From assembly GCF_014230305.1 (NCBI RefSeq), contig NZ_JACLAU010000001.1:186001-250000 (forward strand): a stretch of DNA of 64,000 nt. Direction: 5' to 3'. The position numbers and the translations under genes were made by a program. This stretch comes from Novosphingobium aerophilum. Its GTDB lineage: Bacteria > Pseudomonadota > Alphaproteobacteria > Sphingomonadales > Sphingomonadaceae. Below the pieces are notes generated by a model, which saw only the letters and a list, made by a program, of their open reading frames with translations, was not told the origin of the DNA and did no database searches. Positions 25,811-34,896 of the stretch are shown piece after piece (the first letter of the stretch is position 1; every line of letters starts with the position of its first letter).

Positions 25811-26746
25811 TCACGCTGCCGCCATCCGCCGTGCGGCGAGCAGCTCGCCGGTGGCCTTGGCCGCGGCGGTCATGATGTCGAGGTTGCCCGAATAGCTCGG
25901 CAGGTAGTCCCCCGCGCCCTCGACCTCGAGCATGATCATCGACTTGATCCCGGTGAACTCGCCCAGACCGGGAATCTTGAGGCGGTTGTTGTCGCCATAG
26001 CGTTCGAACTGGACCTCCTGCTTGAGGCGGTAGCCGGGGACATACTTCTGCACCTCGGCAACCATGTCCGCCACCGACTGGCGGATCGCCGCCTCGTCGC
26101 CGCCCTCGGACAGGGTGAACACCGTGTCGCGCATGATCATCGGCGGTTCGGCCGGGTTGAGGATGATGATCGCCTTGCCCCGCGCCGCGCCGCCGACCAC
26201 CTCGATCGCGCGCGCGGTGGTGCGGGTGAACTCGTCGATGTTGGCGCGGGTGCCCGGTCCGGCCGAGCGCGACGAGACCGAGGCGACGATCTCGGCATAG
26301 TGGACCTTGCTCGAGACCCGGGCCACGGCGGCGACCATCGGGATCGTCGCCTGGCCCCCGCAGGTCACCATGTTGACGTTGGGCTGGTCGAGGTGGGCCT
26401 CCATGTTGACCGGGGGCACGGTGAAGGGGCCAAGCGCGGCCGGGGTCAGGTCGACCACCTGGATCCCGTCGGCGCGCAGCGCCGCGTCGTGGACCTTGTG
26501 GGCATAGGCGCTGGTCGCGTCGAAGGCGATGCCGATGTCCTTGTAGAGCGGATGCGCGCGCAGCCCTTCGAGCCCCTCGTGCGTGGTGGCGATGCCGTGC
26601 TGGCGGGCCAGGGCCAGCCCCTCGGACGCCTCGTCGATCCCGACGACGATCGCCAATTCCATGTTCTGCGGATACTTGATCATCTTGATCATCAGGTCGG
26701 TGCCGATGTTGCCCGAGCCGATGATCGCGGCCTTCACGCGTGTCAT
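25811..26746 (-). CDS. hsaG: Acetaldehyde/propionaldehyde dehydrogenase, acylating (HsaG-type)
   Basis: 311-residue DmpF/BphJ/HsaG enzyme: NAD fold [13 protein letters not shown] at the N-terminus, catalytic cysteine C129 in [10 protein letters not shown], and [12 protein letters not shown] in the family core. It oxidises the aldehyde released by the HsaF aldolase to acyl-CoA (propionyl-CoA in steroid breakdown) with NAD and CoA. The two proteins form a channelled heterotetramer in characterised systems. Eleven bases downstream of the HsaE-type hydratase gene in the same operon. Confidence 0.93.
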   Translation of the reverse strand: MTRVKAAIIGSGNIGTDLMIKMIKYPQNMELAIVVGIDEASEGLALARQHGIATTHEGLEGLRAHPLYKDIGIAFDATSAYAHKVHDAALRADGIQVVDLTPAALGPFTVPPVNMEAHLDQPNVNMVTCGGQATIPMVAAVARVSSKVHYAEIVASVSSRSAGPGTRANIDEFTRTTARAIEVVGGAARGKAIIILNPAEPPMIMRDTVFTLSEGGDEAAIRQSVADMVAEVQKYVPGYRLKQEVQFERYGDNNRLKIPGLGEFTGIKSMIMLEVEGAGDYLPSYSGNLDIMTAAAKATGELLAARRMAAA

Positions 26747-26757
26747 TCCGTTTGGTC

Positions 26758-27570
26758 CTATGCGAAGCGGGCGACGCAGGAGCCGATCGCGCGGTCTCCG
26801 TCGCTGAGGGTCAGGGCGAAGGTGTCCCCGGCCACGGCCGGGGCGAGCGGGACGAGGCTGCCCGAGAGGATCACGTCGCCGGCATCGAGGGTGACGCCAT
26901 AGGCGCCCAGCGTGTTGGCCAGCCAGGCCACGGCCTGGGCCGGATCGCCCTGCACGGCATGGCCATAGCCTTCGGACAGCGGGGCGCCGTTCTTGGTCAC
27001 CGCGACATGCAGCCCGGGCAGGTCGAGCCCGGCCGGATCGAGCCGTTCGGCCCCCAGCACGAAGACCCCGCAGGAGGCATTGTCGGCGACCGTGTCGACG
27101 ATGGCGATCTTCCAGTCGTCGATGCGGCTGTCGACGATCTCGAAGCAGGGGACGATGCTCTCGGTCGCCGCGATCACGTCGGCGGCGGTTACCCCCGGGC
27201 CGTTGAGGCCGGACTTGAGGATAAAGGCGATCTCGGCCTCGGCGCGCGGGGCGATCAGGCCCTTGGCGGCGATGTCGATGGGGCCATCAACGTGCATCCA
27301 GTCGGTCAGGAAGCCGAAGTCGGGCTGGTGGACCCCCAGCATGTCCTGCACCGCCTTGCTGGTCACCCCGATCTTCTTGCCGACCACCCGTTCCCCGTCG
27401 GCCAGGCGCCGGCCGAGGAAATCGAGGCTGATCGCATAGGCATCGTCGACCGTCAGCGAGGCATCCTGCTGGATCAGCGGCGCAATGGTGCGTCCGGCGC
27501 GCAGGGCCGCGTAAAGCGCGGCGCCATAATGCGCGGCCTTGCCGCCGGCAGGGGCCTCAGCGGCGGGCAT
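26758..27570 (-). CDS. hsaE: 2-keto-4-pentenoate hydratase family (HsaE-type)
   Basis: About 270 residues; MhpD/HsaE-type hydratase. [27 protein letters not shown] (acidic metal ligands) and [15 protein letters not shown] are family signatures. It adds water to a 2-hydroxydienoate (2-hydroxyhexa-2,4-dienoate in steroid degradation) to give the 4-hydroxy-2-oxoacid for HsaF. Start is uncertain: ATG 27570 gives a normal family length with a 14-bp overlap with the hydrolase gene; ATG 27588 has GGAG at a workable distance. Metal-dependent, cytosolic. Confidence 0.88.
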   Translation of the reverse strand: MPAAEAPAGGKAAHYGAALYAALRAGRTIAPLIQQDASLTVDDAYAISLDFLGRRLADGERVVGKKIGVTSKAVQDMLGVHQPDFGFLTDWMHVDGPIDIAAKGLIAPRAEAEIAFILKSGLNGPGVTAADVIAATESIVPCFEIVDSRIDDWKIAIVDTVADNASCGVFVLGAERLDPAGLDLPGLHVAVTKNGAPLSEGYGHAVQGDPAQAVAWLANTLGAYGVTLDAGDVILSGSLVPLAPAVAGDTFALTLSDGDRAIGSCVARFA

Positions 27571-28387
27571 CGAGGAACTCGGTGACATAGGCATTGAACT
27601 CCGCCGCCCGCTCGACCTGGACCCAGTGGCCGGTGCGGCCGAACGTGATCGCGCGGACATCGGGGCAATGGTCCAGGAACAGACGGGCATGGGCTTCGGG
27701 GCAGAACTCGTCGTTGAGGCCCCACAGCACGAAGACCGGTTGCGTGATGTCGGCCAGCCGCGGCGACAGGTCGGGCGTGCGCATGCGCATCAGCACGTCC
27801 TTGGGCTGGGTGCGCGCCACGGCGAACCGTTCGGCGACCAGCGCGTCGGGGATCTGCGGGGCGAAATCGGGATGGACCAGGTTGGTCACCAGGCGCTTCT
27901 GCTCGGCCAGGTCGAACTCCGGCCCGCCGAAGCTGGAGACCATCTTGGTGATCCCCGGCATCACGAAATAGGCCTCGCGCGGGGCGACGCAGCCGGGCGC
28001 CATCAGCACGAGGTTGTGGACGAAGTCCGGATGGTCGAGCGCCAGTTGCAGCGCGACCCCGCCGCCCAGCGAATTGCCGACCAGACTGGCGCGGGTCAGG
28101 CCATGGGCGACCAGCGCCTCGTACAGGGTGTCGGTGAACAGTTGCAGGGTGTAGTCGATCCCCTCGGGCTTCGACGAGCCGCCATAGCCGATCATGTCGG
28201 GCAGGATCACGCGATAGCCCGCGGCCACGAAGGCGGCGATGTTCTGGCGGAAATTGGACGCCCCCGAAGCGCCGGGGCCGCTGCCGTGGATGAACACCAC
28301 CGCGGGTCCCGAGCGGTCGCCCGCTTCGGCGACCACGATGTCATAGCCCGCGCTGACGCGGTGCGTGGTCGTGGCGATATCGGTCAT
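27557..28387 (-). CDS. hsaD: Alpha/beta hydrolase, meta-cleavage product hydrolase (HsaD/TesD-type)
   Basis: 276-residue C-C bond hydrolase. Oxyanion-hole HGSGPGASG, nucleophile S106 in GNSLGGG, acid D226 in LWGLNDEF and H254 in GHWVQVE form the triad; the overall pattern is that of BphD/HsaD. It cleaves the extradiol ring-opening product of the A/B-ring seco-steroid into the C/D-ring propionate and a 2-hydroxydienoate. First gene of the minus-strand operon and divergent from the operon starting at 28721, which carries the matching dioxygenase as its second gene. Confidence 0.9.
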   Translation of the reverse strand: MTDIATTTHRVSAGYDIVVAEAGDRSGPAVVFIHGSGPGASGASNFRQNIAAFVAAGYRVILPDMIGYGGSSKPEGIDYTLQLFTDTLYEALVAHGLTRASLVGNSLGGGVALQLALDHPDFVHNLVLMAPGCVAPREAYFVMPGITKMVSSFGGPEFDLAEQKRLVTNLVHPDFAPQIPDALVAERFAVARTQPKDVLMRMRTPDLSPRLADITQPVFVLWGLNDEFCPEAHARLFLDHCPDVRAITFGRTGHWVQVERAAEFNAYVTEFLDARR

Positions 28388-28720
28388 GGACGCACTCCGG
28401 ACTGGTCCGCGGGGCCATTCGGGCCGGGCGAGAAGGGGTGGGGCGCAGGCAGGGCGTCGATACCTGCGACGCAGGCCAAGCGGCCGGGGTATCCCGCTGC
28501 GCCGACGGTCCGCGCCGCCGGCATGCTCGCCGCAGGGGTGACCATGATCTGATGCGTCTCCCAGGATCGAATCATTTTTCGTGAATGCCGCCGCATTCGT
28601 AATCTGAATTGCCAGTGGGTACGCAAATCGTCAATTGAAAAGCACATTGGCTTTCGATATTGGCAATTTTCGAATCCGGTGTACCGTCACGGCGGTAAGT
28701 CCGAAACAAGCTGGGAGAGC
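28388..28720. promoter_or_regulatory. 333-bp divergent promoter region of the two main operons
   Basis: No gene is seen. The left half is GC-rich; 28560-28700 is the most AT-rich stretch of the area and holds TACGCAAAT (28620-28628), the reverse of the ATTTGCGTA motif, followed by paired ATTGGC/TTTCGA repeats. It must drive hsaD leftwards and the long 23-gene run rightwards, so this motif copy is the best target for testing regulation. Confidence 0.55.
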
Positions 28721-29491
28721 ATGCCGGTGACCGCGCGGTCCGCGATCGATCTGACTGGCCAGGTGGCGATCGTCACCGGTGGCACCCGGGGGCTCGGCCG
28801 GCAGATGGCGGCCGTCCTCGCGGCGGCCGGAGCACGGGTGACCGTGTGCGGCCGGAATGCGCCCGAAAGCCTTCCCGCCGGTGTCAGCTTCCGGGCGGCC
28901 GACGTGCGGGACGCCGATCAGGCGCGCGAACTGGTCGATGCCGTGGTGGCCGAGCATGGCCGCATCGATATCCTGGTCAACAATGCCGGCGGGTCGCCCC
29001 AGGCCGAAGCGGCGACGGCCTCGCCCCGCTTCTTTGATGCGATCATCCGGCTGAACCTCCATTCCGCGATGTTCATGTCGCAGGCGGCATTCGGCCCGAT
29101 GCGGGCGGCGGGGTCGGGCAGCATCATCAACATCGCCAGCGTCTCGGGCATCCGTCCGTCGCCGCTGACCGCGGCTTACGGGGCGGCCAAGGCCGGCCTG
29201 CTCAACCTCACCCAGAGCCTGGCCCAGGAATGGGGTCCCGACGGGGTGCGCGTGAATGCCATCATCGTCGGCCTGATGCAGACCGAGGACAGCGCCCAGA
29301 CCTATGGCGACAGCGAGGCCCAGGCCGCCGTCGGTCGATCGCTGCCGTTGCAGCGGATGGGCACCGGCGAGGATGTCGCCGGGGCGGTGCTGTGGCTCTG
29401 CTCGGACCTGGCCGGCTGGGTCAGCGGGGCAAGGATCAATGTCGATGGCGGGGGCGAGCGGCCCTATTTCCTCGACCTGGTGAAAGGATGA
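28721..29491 (+). CDS. SDR family oxidoreductase, first gene of 23-gene operon
   Basis: 256-residue SDR: TGGTRGLG cofactor motif, CGRN after strand 2 (NADPH-like), VNNAGG, catalytic serine in IASVSG and YGAAK, VDGGGERPYF end. ATG 28721 follows CTGGGAGAGC. It heads the long plus-strand operon; its stop codon overlaps the dioxygenase start. Likely a hydroxysteroid dehydrogenase or a keto-reductase for a ring-cleavage intermediate. Confidence 0.85.
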   Translation: MPVTARSAIDLTGQVAIVTGGTRGLGRQMAAVLAAAGARVTVCGRNAPESLPAGVSFRAADVRDADQARELVDAVVAEHGRIDILVNNAGGSPQAEAATASPRFFDAIIRLNLHSAMFMSQAAFGPMRAAGSGSIINIASVSGIRPSPLTAAYGAAKAGLLNLTQSLAQEWGPDGVRVNAIIVGLMQTEDSAQTYGDSEAQAAVGRSLPLQRMGTGEDVAGAVLWLCSDLAGWVSGARINVDGGGERPYFLDLVKG

Positions 29492-30429
29492 ATGCAGCCA
29501 TGGGGATCAAGGCGCTTGGCTATGTCGTTGTGGAGACCGCCCGTCCCGCGGAGTGGGACCGCTTCCTGACGGCCTTCGTCGGCACCATGCGGGTGGCCGA
29601 CGCGGCCGACGGGGCAGCCCTGTACCGCGTCGATGACCGCGTGTTCCGCCTGCGCGTCCAGCCGGGCGAGCGCGAATGGTTCGTCGCCGCGGGCTACGAG
29701 GTGGACAGCCGTGCCGCGCTCGACGCCCTGGCCGACAAGGTGGCCGCGGCGGGACGCCCGGTCGACTGGGCCAGCGCCGGGGAAGCCGCCGGTCGCGGCG
29801 CCGAGGCGCTGTTCCGCACCACCGATCCGGCGGGCAACGGGCTGGAGCTCTATTGCGGCGACGCCCGCACTGCCGAACCCTTCGTCTCGCCGATCGGCGT
29901 GCCGGGCTTCGTCACCGGCGCCATGGGCATGGGCCATGCGGTGTTCTCCGCGCCCAACTTCAACGAAACGATTGCGTTCCATTGCGACGTGCTGGGTTTC
30001 CACCAGACCGACATGCCGCGCTTCCAACTGTTCGGACCGGAAGGCCCCTCGATGGGCTTTGCCTTCCTCCACGCCGACAACGGCCGCCACCATTCGATCG
30101 CCTTTGGCGAAGGCCCGATCCCGCCTTCGGGCGCGGTGCACATCATGCTCGAGCTGCCCAGCCTGATCGAGGTGGGCAAGGCGCACGACCGGATGAAGGC
30201 GATGGGCTATCCCGAAAGCGCCACCCTGGGGCGGCACGTCAATGACGAGACCACCGGTTTCTATGTGCAGACGCCGTCCGGCTTCGACCTGGAGATCGGG
30301 TGCGACAGCCTGGTGATCGATCCGGCCACCTGGCAGACCACCCGGCACGAGGCAATCAGCGTCTGGGGCCACGAATGGGCCTGGCAGAAGGCGATGAAGC
30401 AGCAGCAGGAACAAGGAGAACACGCGTGA
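29488..30429 (+). CDS. hsaC: Type I extradiol dioxygenase (HsaC/TesB-type)
   Basis: 313-residue two-domain vicinal-oxygen-chelate dioxygenase. Iron ligands H150 (GMGHAVF), H202 (NGRHHSIAF) and E269 (GFDLEIG) match BphC/HsaC. In steroid degradation it opens the catecholic ring A of the 9,10-seco intermediate (3,4-DHSA) with Fe(II) and oxygen; HsaD then hydrolyses the product. Start could be ATG 29488 (overlapping the SDR stop) or ATG 29500 (four residues shorter); neither ribosome site is decisive. The C-terminal tail is Q-rich (KQQQEQGEHA) and includes the strong ribosome binding site of ipdA. Confidence 0.88.
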   Translation: MNAAMGIKALGYVVVETARPAEWDRFLTAFVGTMRVADAADGAALYRVDDRVFRLRVQPGEREWFVAAGYEVDSRAALDALADKVAAAGRPVDWASAGEAAGRGAEALFRTTDPAGNGLELYCGDARTAEPFVSPIGVPGFVTGAMGMGHAVFSAPNFNETIAFHCDVLGFHQTDMPRFQLFGPEGPSMGFAFLHADNGRHHSIAFGEGPIPPSGAVHIMLELPSLIEVGKAHDRMKAMGYPESATLGRHVNDETTGFYVQTPSGFDLEIGCDSLVIDPATWQTTRHEAISVWGHEWAWQKAMKQQQEQGEHA

Positions 30430-31319
30430 CGGTGCCAGCCGGCCTCGACAAGCGGATGAGCGCGGCCGACATCGTCGCGCAGCTGGATGACGGGATGACC
30501 CTGGGCATCGGCGGCTGGGGCCCCCGGCGCAAGCCGATGGCGCTGGTCCGAGAGATCCTGCGGTCCGATCTCAAGGACCTGACCGTCGTGGCCTATGGCG
30601 GTGCGGATGTCGGCATGCTCTGCGCCGCGGGCAAGGTCCGCAAGCTGGTCTTCGCCTTCGTCAGCCTTGATGCCATTCCGCTGGAACCCTGGTTCCGCAA
30701 GAGCCGCGAGTCCGGGGCCCTCGAGGTGCTCGAACTGGACGAGGGCATGTTCCAGTGGGGGCTCAAGGCCGCGGCCTTCGGTCTGCCGTTCCTGCCCGCC
30801 CGGGTCGGCCTGGGCACCGACCTCGCCGAGCTGGGCGGATTGAAGACCGTGCAGAGCCCCTATGCCGATGGCGAGACGCTGATCGCCATGCCGGCGCTCA
30901 AGCTCGATGCGGCGCTGCTCCACGTCAACCGCAGCGACTGGCGCGGCAACGTCCACGTGTTCGGTCCGGACGTCTACTATGACGAATGGTTCGCCCGTGC
31001 GGCGGCCAAGACCTATGTCTCGTGCGAGGAGCTGGTCGATCGGATGGAGGATCACTATCCCGACCAGGCCCAGGCCAACATCGTCGAGCGCAGCTTCATT
31101 TCGGGCGTGGTCGAGATCCCGGGCGGGGCCCATCCCAGCTCGATGCCCCCGCACTATGGCTGGGACATGAAAGCGTTCAAGGCCTATGCCGATGCCGCCC
31201 GCGATCCGGGTGACTGGGCAGCGGTGCAGGACCGCTTCGTCGGCGCGTCGGAAACGGCCTATTGCGATACCTTTGGCGGAAAGGAGGCGGTGGCGGCTCT
31301 TCCGCTCCCGATTTTCTGA
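30426..31319 (+). CDS. ipdA: IpdA, alpha subunit of C-ring hydrolase (CoA-transferase fold)
   Basis: 297-residue protein with the IpdA pattern: GMTLGIGGWGPRRKPMA near residue 28, VVAYGGADVGMLCAAGKV, DEGMFQWGLKAAA and LIAMPALKLDAALLHVN. With IpdB it forms a heteromeric enzyme of the class I CoA-transferase fold that hydrolytically opens the last steroid ring in COCHEA-CoA, rather than moving CoA. The GTG start at 30426 is chosen because AAGGAG stands seven bases upstream and it overlaps the dioxygenase stop (GTGA). Often misnamed glutaconate CoA-transferase. ipdB follows with a one-base overlap. Confidence 0.93.
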   Translation: MTVPAGLDKRMSAADIVAQLDDGMTLGIGGWGPRRKPMALVREILRSDLKDLTVVAYGGADVGMLCAAGKVRKLVFAFVSLDAIPLEPWFRKSRESGALEVLELDEGMFQWGLKAAAFGLPFLPARVGLGTDLAELGGLKTVQSPYADGETLIAMPALKLDAALLHVNRSDWRGNVHVFGPDVYYDEWFARAAAKTYVSCEELVDRMEDHYPDQAQANIVERSFISGVVEIPGGAHPSSMPPHYGWDMKAFKAYADAARDPGDWAAVQDRFVGASETAYCDTFGGKEAVAALPLPIF

Positions 31320-32122
31320 TGACTGAACCCAGCCCCCCAGAAGCGAGCCTGGCAGAGCTCTGCATCTTCGCCTGTTCGGAAGCCTTTCGCGGCAATGGCG
31401 AGGTGATCGCCACCGGGGTCGGCCCGGTGCCGCGCCTGGCCGCCGGCCTCGCCAAGCTGACTCACAGCCCCGAGCTGATGATGACCGACGGCGAGGCCTA
31501 CCTGGTCGAGCAGCCGGTCCCGATCGGCCCGCGCGCCTATGACGATCGCAAGCCGGCCGGCTATCTGCCGTTCTCGCGCTTCTTCGACGCGGCGGTGTGG
31601 ACCGGGCGGCGCCATGCGATGGTCACGCCCACCCAGCTCGACCGCTTCGGCCAGATCAACCTGTCCTACATGGGCGGGACCTATGACAAGCCGAAGACCC
31701 AGATGCTGGGCGTGCGCGGCTTCCCGGGCAACACGATCTACCACCCCAACTCGTTCTTCTTCCCGGCCCATTCGCCCCGCGTCTTCGTGCCCGAGGTCGA
31801 CATGATCTCGGGCGTCGGCCACAACCCGGCCAAGCGCACGCCGGGCGGGAACTTCACCGGGGTGGACCTGCGGCTGATCGTCACGAACCTGTGCGTGATG
31901 GACTTCGGCGGCCCTGACCACGCGATCCGGGTGGTCTCGCTCCACCCCGGGGTGACCTTCGACGAGGTGCAGGCCGCCACCGGGTTCGAACTGGCCCGGG
32001 CCGAGACCCTGACCGAGACGCCCCTGCCCGATGCCGCAGCGCTGGAGATCATCGCCCGGCTCGATCCGCATGGCATCCGGACCAGCGTGATCAAGGACAA
32101 TCCGCCGGCGCGACAAGGGTGA
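31319..32122 (+). CDS. ipdB: IpdB, beta subunit of C-ring hydrolase (CoA-transferase fold)
   Basis: 267-residue partner of IpdA. ELMMTDGEAYLVEQP, QLDRFGQINLS, GVRGFPGNTIYH and DFGGPDHAIRVVSLHPGV are IpdB signatures. The ATG at 31319 shares a base with the ipdA stop, implying coupled translation and equal stoichiometry. The complex acts on the CoA-bound C-ring intermediate late in steroid degradation. Ten bases separate it from the enoyl-CoA hydratase gene. Confidence 0.93.
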   Translation: MTEPSPPEASLAELCIFACSEAFRGNGEVIATGVGPVPRLAAGLAKLTHSPELMMTDGEAYLVEQPVPIGPRAYDDRKPAGYLPFSRFFDAAVWTGRRHAMVTPTQLDRFGQINLSYMGGTYDKPKTQMLGVRGFPGNTIYHPNSFFFPAHSPRVFVPEVDMISGVGHNPAKRTPGGNFTGVDLRLIVTNLCVMDFGGPDHAIRVVSLHPGVTFDEVQAATGFELARAETLTETPLPDAAALEIIARLDPHGIRTSVIKDNPPARQG

Positions 32123-32132
32123 GGAACCAGCG

Positions 32133-33032
32133 ATGAAGGATCTTGTCGAGCCCCGCCAGGTGGACATCGCTTACGAAACCGACGAGCCGGTGCGCTATGC
32201 GGTCGAGGAGGGGGTGGCCTGGATCACCCTGAACCGTCCGCAGTTCAACAATGCGCAGAACGGGCAGATGACCTATGCCCTGGACGATGCGTTCAACCGC
32301 GCGGTCCAGGATGATGCGGTGCGCTGCATCGTGCTGGCGGGCGAGGGCAAGCACTTCTCGGCAGGGCACGACATCGGCACCCCCGGGCGCGATCTCCACC
32401 ACGAATTCGACAAGCGGCTGATGCTGCCGCCGCACACCAACAAGCCCGCGGCCGAGCTGCTCTACACCCGCGAGCACGAACAGTACCTGGGCATGTGCCG
32501 CCGCTGGCGCGACATCCCCAAGCCGACCATCGCCATGGTCCAGGGCGCCTGCGTGGCGGGCGGGCTGATGCTCGCCTGGGTCTGCGATCTGATCGTCGCC
32601 TCGGACGATGCCTTCTTCCAGGACCCGGTCAATCCGCTGATGGGGATCCCGGGGGTCGAGTACTTCGCGCATGGCTTCGAGCTGCCGCCGCGCGTGGCCA
32701 AGGAATTCCTGCTGCTGGGCGAACGGATGAGCGCCGAGCGGGCCTATTCCTTCGGCATGATCAACAAGGTGGTGCCGCGCGCCGAACTGCGCGAGGCGAC
32801 CGCCGCCTGGGCGAAGAAGCTGGCCGGGCAGGGCCGCCTGGGCAACTGGCTGACCAAGCAGTCGATCAATCACGTCGAGGAGCTGCGCGGCAAGCGCACC
32901 GCCATGGATGCGGTCTATCACATGCACCACTTCGCCCATGCCCAGAACGACCTGGTCACCGGCAACTCGATCGCCGGGGTGAGCGGAAAGTCGGCCGCGA
33001 GCGCCAACAAGTCGGCGGCCGGCGAGGACTGA
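32133..33032 (+). CDS. Enoyl-CoA hydratase/isomerase family protein
   Basis: 299-residue crotonase-fold protein, longer than the usual ~260. VAWITLNRPQFNNAQN, FSAGHDIGTPGRD (oxyanion glycine) and GACVAGGLMLAWVCDLIVASDDAFFQDPV are family marks. C-terminal A/S-rich tail (SGKSAASANKSAAGED) looks disordered. It lies between ipdB and ipdC. It is not the EchA20 orthologue, which is encoded at 34127; it may hydrate a C/D-ring enoyl-CoA like the ScdY step of Comamonas, but that is a guess. Confidence 0.83.
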   Translation: MKDLVEPRQVDIAYETDEPVRYAVEEGVAWITLNRPQFNNAQNGQMTYALDDAFNRAVQDDAVRCIVLAGEGKHFSAGHDIGTPGRDLHHEFDKRLMLPPHTNKPAAELLYTREHEQYLGMCRRWRDIPKPTIAMVQGACVAGGLMLAWVCDLIVASDDAFFQDPVNPLMGIPGVEYFAHGFELPPRVAKEFLLLGERMSAERAYSFGMINKVVPRAELREATAAWAKKLAGQGRLGNWLTKQSINHVEELRGKRTAMDAVYHMHHFAHAQNDLVTGNSIAGVSGKSAASANKSAAGED

Positions 33033-34099
33033 TGCGCGATCCCCTGCACACCGTCCTGGTCGAGCGGCTGGGCTGCCGCGCGCCGATCATCCAGACCGCG
33101 ATGGGCTGGGTGGCCGAGCCGCCGCTGGTGATCGCCAGCTGCAACGCCGGCGCCTTCGGCTTCCTGGGTGCGGCGGTGATGACCCCGGACGAGACGCGCA
33201 CCAAGATCGCCCGGGTCCGTGCCGGCACCGATCGGCCGTTCGGCGTCAACTTCCACATGTTCCAGCCCGGCGCGGCGGAGATCGTCGAGACGATCATCGC
33301 CAACAAGGACCAGGTCCGCGCGGTCTCGTTCGGACGCGGCCCCGACGCGCGGATGATCGCGCGGTTCAAGGACGCCGGGATCCTCTGCGTGCCGACCGTG
33401 GGAGCGGTCAAGCACGCGCAGAAGATGGAGCAACTGGGCGTCGACATGGTCGTGGTCCAGGGCGGCGAGGGCGGCGGGCACACCGGGTCGGTGCCCACCA
33501 CGGTGCTGTTGCCGCAGGTGCTCGACAAGGTCGGCATCCCGGTGATCGCTGCGGGTGGCATGGCCGACGGACGCGGGCTGGCGGCAGCGCTGGCCTATGG
33601 CGCGGTCGGCATCGCCATGGGCACGCGGTTCCTCCTGACCCGGGAATCCCCTGCGCCGGACAAGGCCAAGGCGGCCTATCTGGCGGCCGGGACCGACGGG
33701 ATCGTCCTGACCACCAAGATCGACGGCATGCCCCAGCGCATGGTCCGCACCCCGCTGGTCGACCGGATCGAGGCTTCGGGCAGGCTGGGCATGTGGCTGC
33801 GCGCGATCGAGGCCGGGGCCGAGATGAAGCGCCAGACCGGCGCATCGTGGCTGCAGATGATCCGCTCCGCCCGCGGGATGACCGCCCATGGCGAGATGCC
33901 GCTGGCCCAGGCCATGCTGTCGGCCGCGGCGCCGATGCTGATCCAGAAGGCGATCGTCGAGGGCGATATCGTCAATGGCGCCATGGCGACCGGCGTGGTC
34001 GGCGGGCGCATCACCGACCTGCCGACCTGCCAGGAGCTGGTCGACCGCGTGGTTGCCGAGGCGCGCGGGCGGCTGGCCGCGCTCTGCGCCGGCGACTGA
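33032..34099 (+). CDS. ipdC: IpdC, NAD(P)H-dependent reductase (nitronate monooxygenase-like fold)
   Basis: 355-residue FMN TIM-barrel protein. PIIQTAMGWVAEPPLV, VVQGGEGGGHTGSVPTT, PVIAAGGMADGRGLAAAL and GIAMGTRFLLT are the IpdC/NPD pattern, and the order of genes matches the actinobacterial ipdABC block. In Mycobacterium IpdC reduces a C-ring keto-CoA intermediate during hydroxyindane propionate breakdown; nitronate monooxygenase is a misleading fold-based name. ATG 33032 overlaps the preceding stop (TGATG). The frame is open far upstream but without family sequence. Confidence 0.92.
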   Translation: MRDPLHTVLVERLGCRAPIIQTAMGWVAEPPLVIASCNAGAFGFLGAAVMTPDETRTKIARVRAGTDRPFGVNFHMFQPGAAEIVETIIANKDQVRAVSFGRGPDARMIARFKDAGILCVPTVGAVKHAQKMEQLGVDMVVVQGGEGGGHTGSVPTTVLLPQVLDKVGIPVIAAGGMADGRGLAAALAYGAVGIAMGTRFLLTRESPAPDKAKAAYLAAGTDGIVLTTKIDGMPQRMVRTPLVDRIEASGRLGMWLRAIEAGAEMKRQTGASWLQMIRSARGMTAHGEMPLAQAMLSAAAPMLIQKAIVEGDIVNGAMATGVVGGRITDLPTCQELVDRVVAEARGRLAALCAGD

Positions 34100-34126
34100 A
34101 CCGAACCGAGATCCAGGGGAAAACCG

Positions 34127-34882
34127 ATGCCCATCACGCTTACCGTCCAGGACCGCATCGCCGAAATCGTGTTCGACGTTCCGCCGGTCAACGCCTTCGA
34201 CAGCGCCACCTACATGTCGCTGCCGGGGATCGTGAAGGAGGCTGCCGCCAATCCCGAGGCCCACGTCATCCTGATCCGCGCCGCCGAGCACGCGCGCGGG
34301 TTCTGCGGCGGGGTCGACATCAAGGAAATGCAGGCTCACCCCGAGCGGATCACCCTGCTCAACCGCGGCAACTACCTGACCTTCAAGGCGATCCACGAGG
34401 CGGAGATCCCGGTCGTGACCGCGGTGCACAAGTTCGTCATCGGCGGCGGAATCGGCATCTGCGGGGCCAGCGACACGATCATCGCGGCGGACGATGCCTA
34501 CTTCTCGCTGCCCGAGGTCGATCGCGGGGCGATGGGCGGAGCCAGCCACCTGTCGCGCATGCTGCCGCTCCACAAGGTCCGCGCCGCCTTCTTCACCGGT
34601 GGCCAGATTCCCGCCGAGGAGGCCTATCGGCTGGGCGCGGTGGAAATGGTCGTGCCCCGCGCCGATCTGGTCACCGAAGCCCGCGCCTTCGCCGCGCGGA
34701 TCGCCGCCAAGAGCCGCAAGGCGCTGGTCATCGCCAAGGAGGCGCTGAACGGGCTCGAGGCGCGCGATGTCGATCGCGGCTATCGCTGGGAGCAGGGCTT
34801 CACGCTCGAGATGTACATGCACGAGGACAGCCAGAAGAGCCGCGACGCCTTTGTCGAGACCGGCAAGGCCGCGTCGTTCTGA
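34127..34882 (+). CDS. echA20: EchA20-type crotonase (C/D-ring hydrolase)
   Basis: 251-residue crotonase-fold enzyme with EchA20 signatures: CGGVDIKEMQ near residue 60, FVIGGGIGICGASDTI, SLPEVDRGAMGGASHLSRM and YRWEQGFTLEM near the end. EchA20 hydrolytically opens ring D of the bicyclic CoA ester, producing the substrate for IpdAB. Starts at ATG 34127 after an AGGGGAAA ribosome site. Position directly after ipdC repeats the actinobacterial functional block. Confidence 0.9.
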   Translation: MPITLTVQDRIAEIVFDVPPVNAFDSATYMSLPGIVKEAAANPEAHVILIRAAEHARGFCGGVDIKEMQAHPERITLLNRGNYLTFKAIHEAEIPVVTAVHKFVIGGGIGICGASDTIIAADDAYFSLPEVDRGAMGGASHLSRMLPLHKVRAAFFTGGQIPAEEAYRLGAVEMVVPRADLVTEARAFAARIAAKSRKALVIAKEALNGLEARDVDRGYRWEQGFTLEMYMHEDSQKSRDAFVETGKAASF

Positions 34883-34896
34883 ACAAGGCCCCGACC

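Noticed and set aside
30426-32122. Reading ipdA/ipdB as glutaconate or 3-oxoacid CoA-transferase
   Set aside because: The conserved IpdA/IpdB segments and the neighbouring ipdC, echA20, fadE30 and ipdF favour the C-ring hydrolase.
32495-33031. Extension of the ipdC frame upstream
   Set aside because: The extra 179 codons overlap the enoyl-CoA hydratase and carry no family sequence; the ATG at 33032 is the normal IpdC start.
33032-34099. Nitronate monooxygenase for detoxification
   Set aside because: Fold-based name only; the sequence pattern and position fit IpdC.
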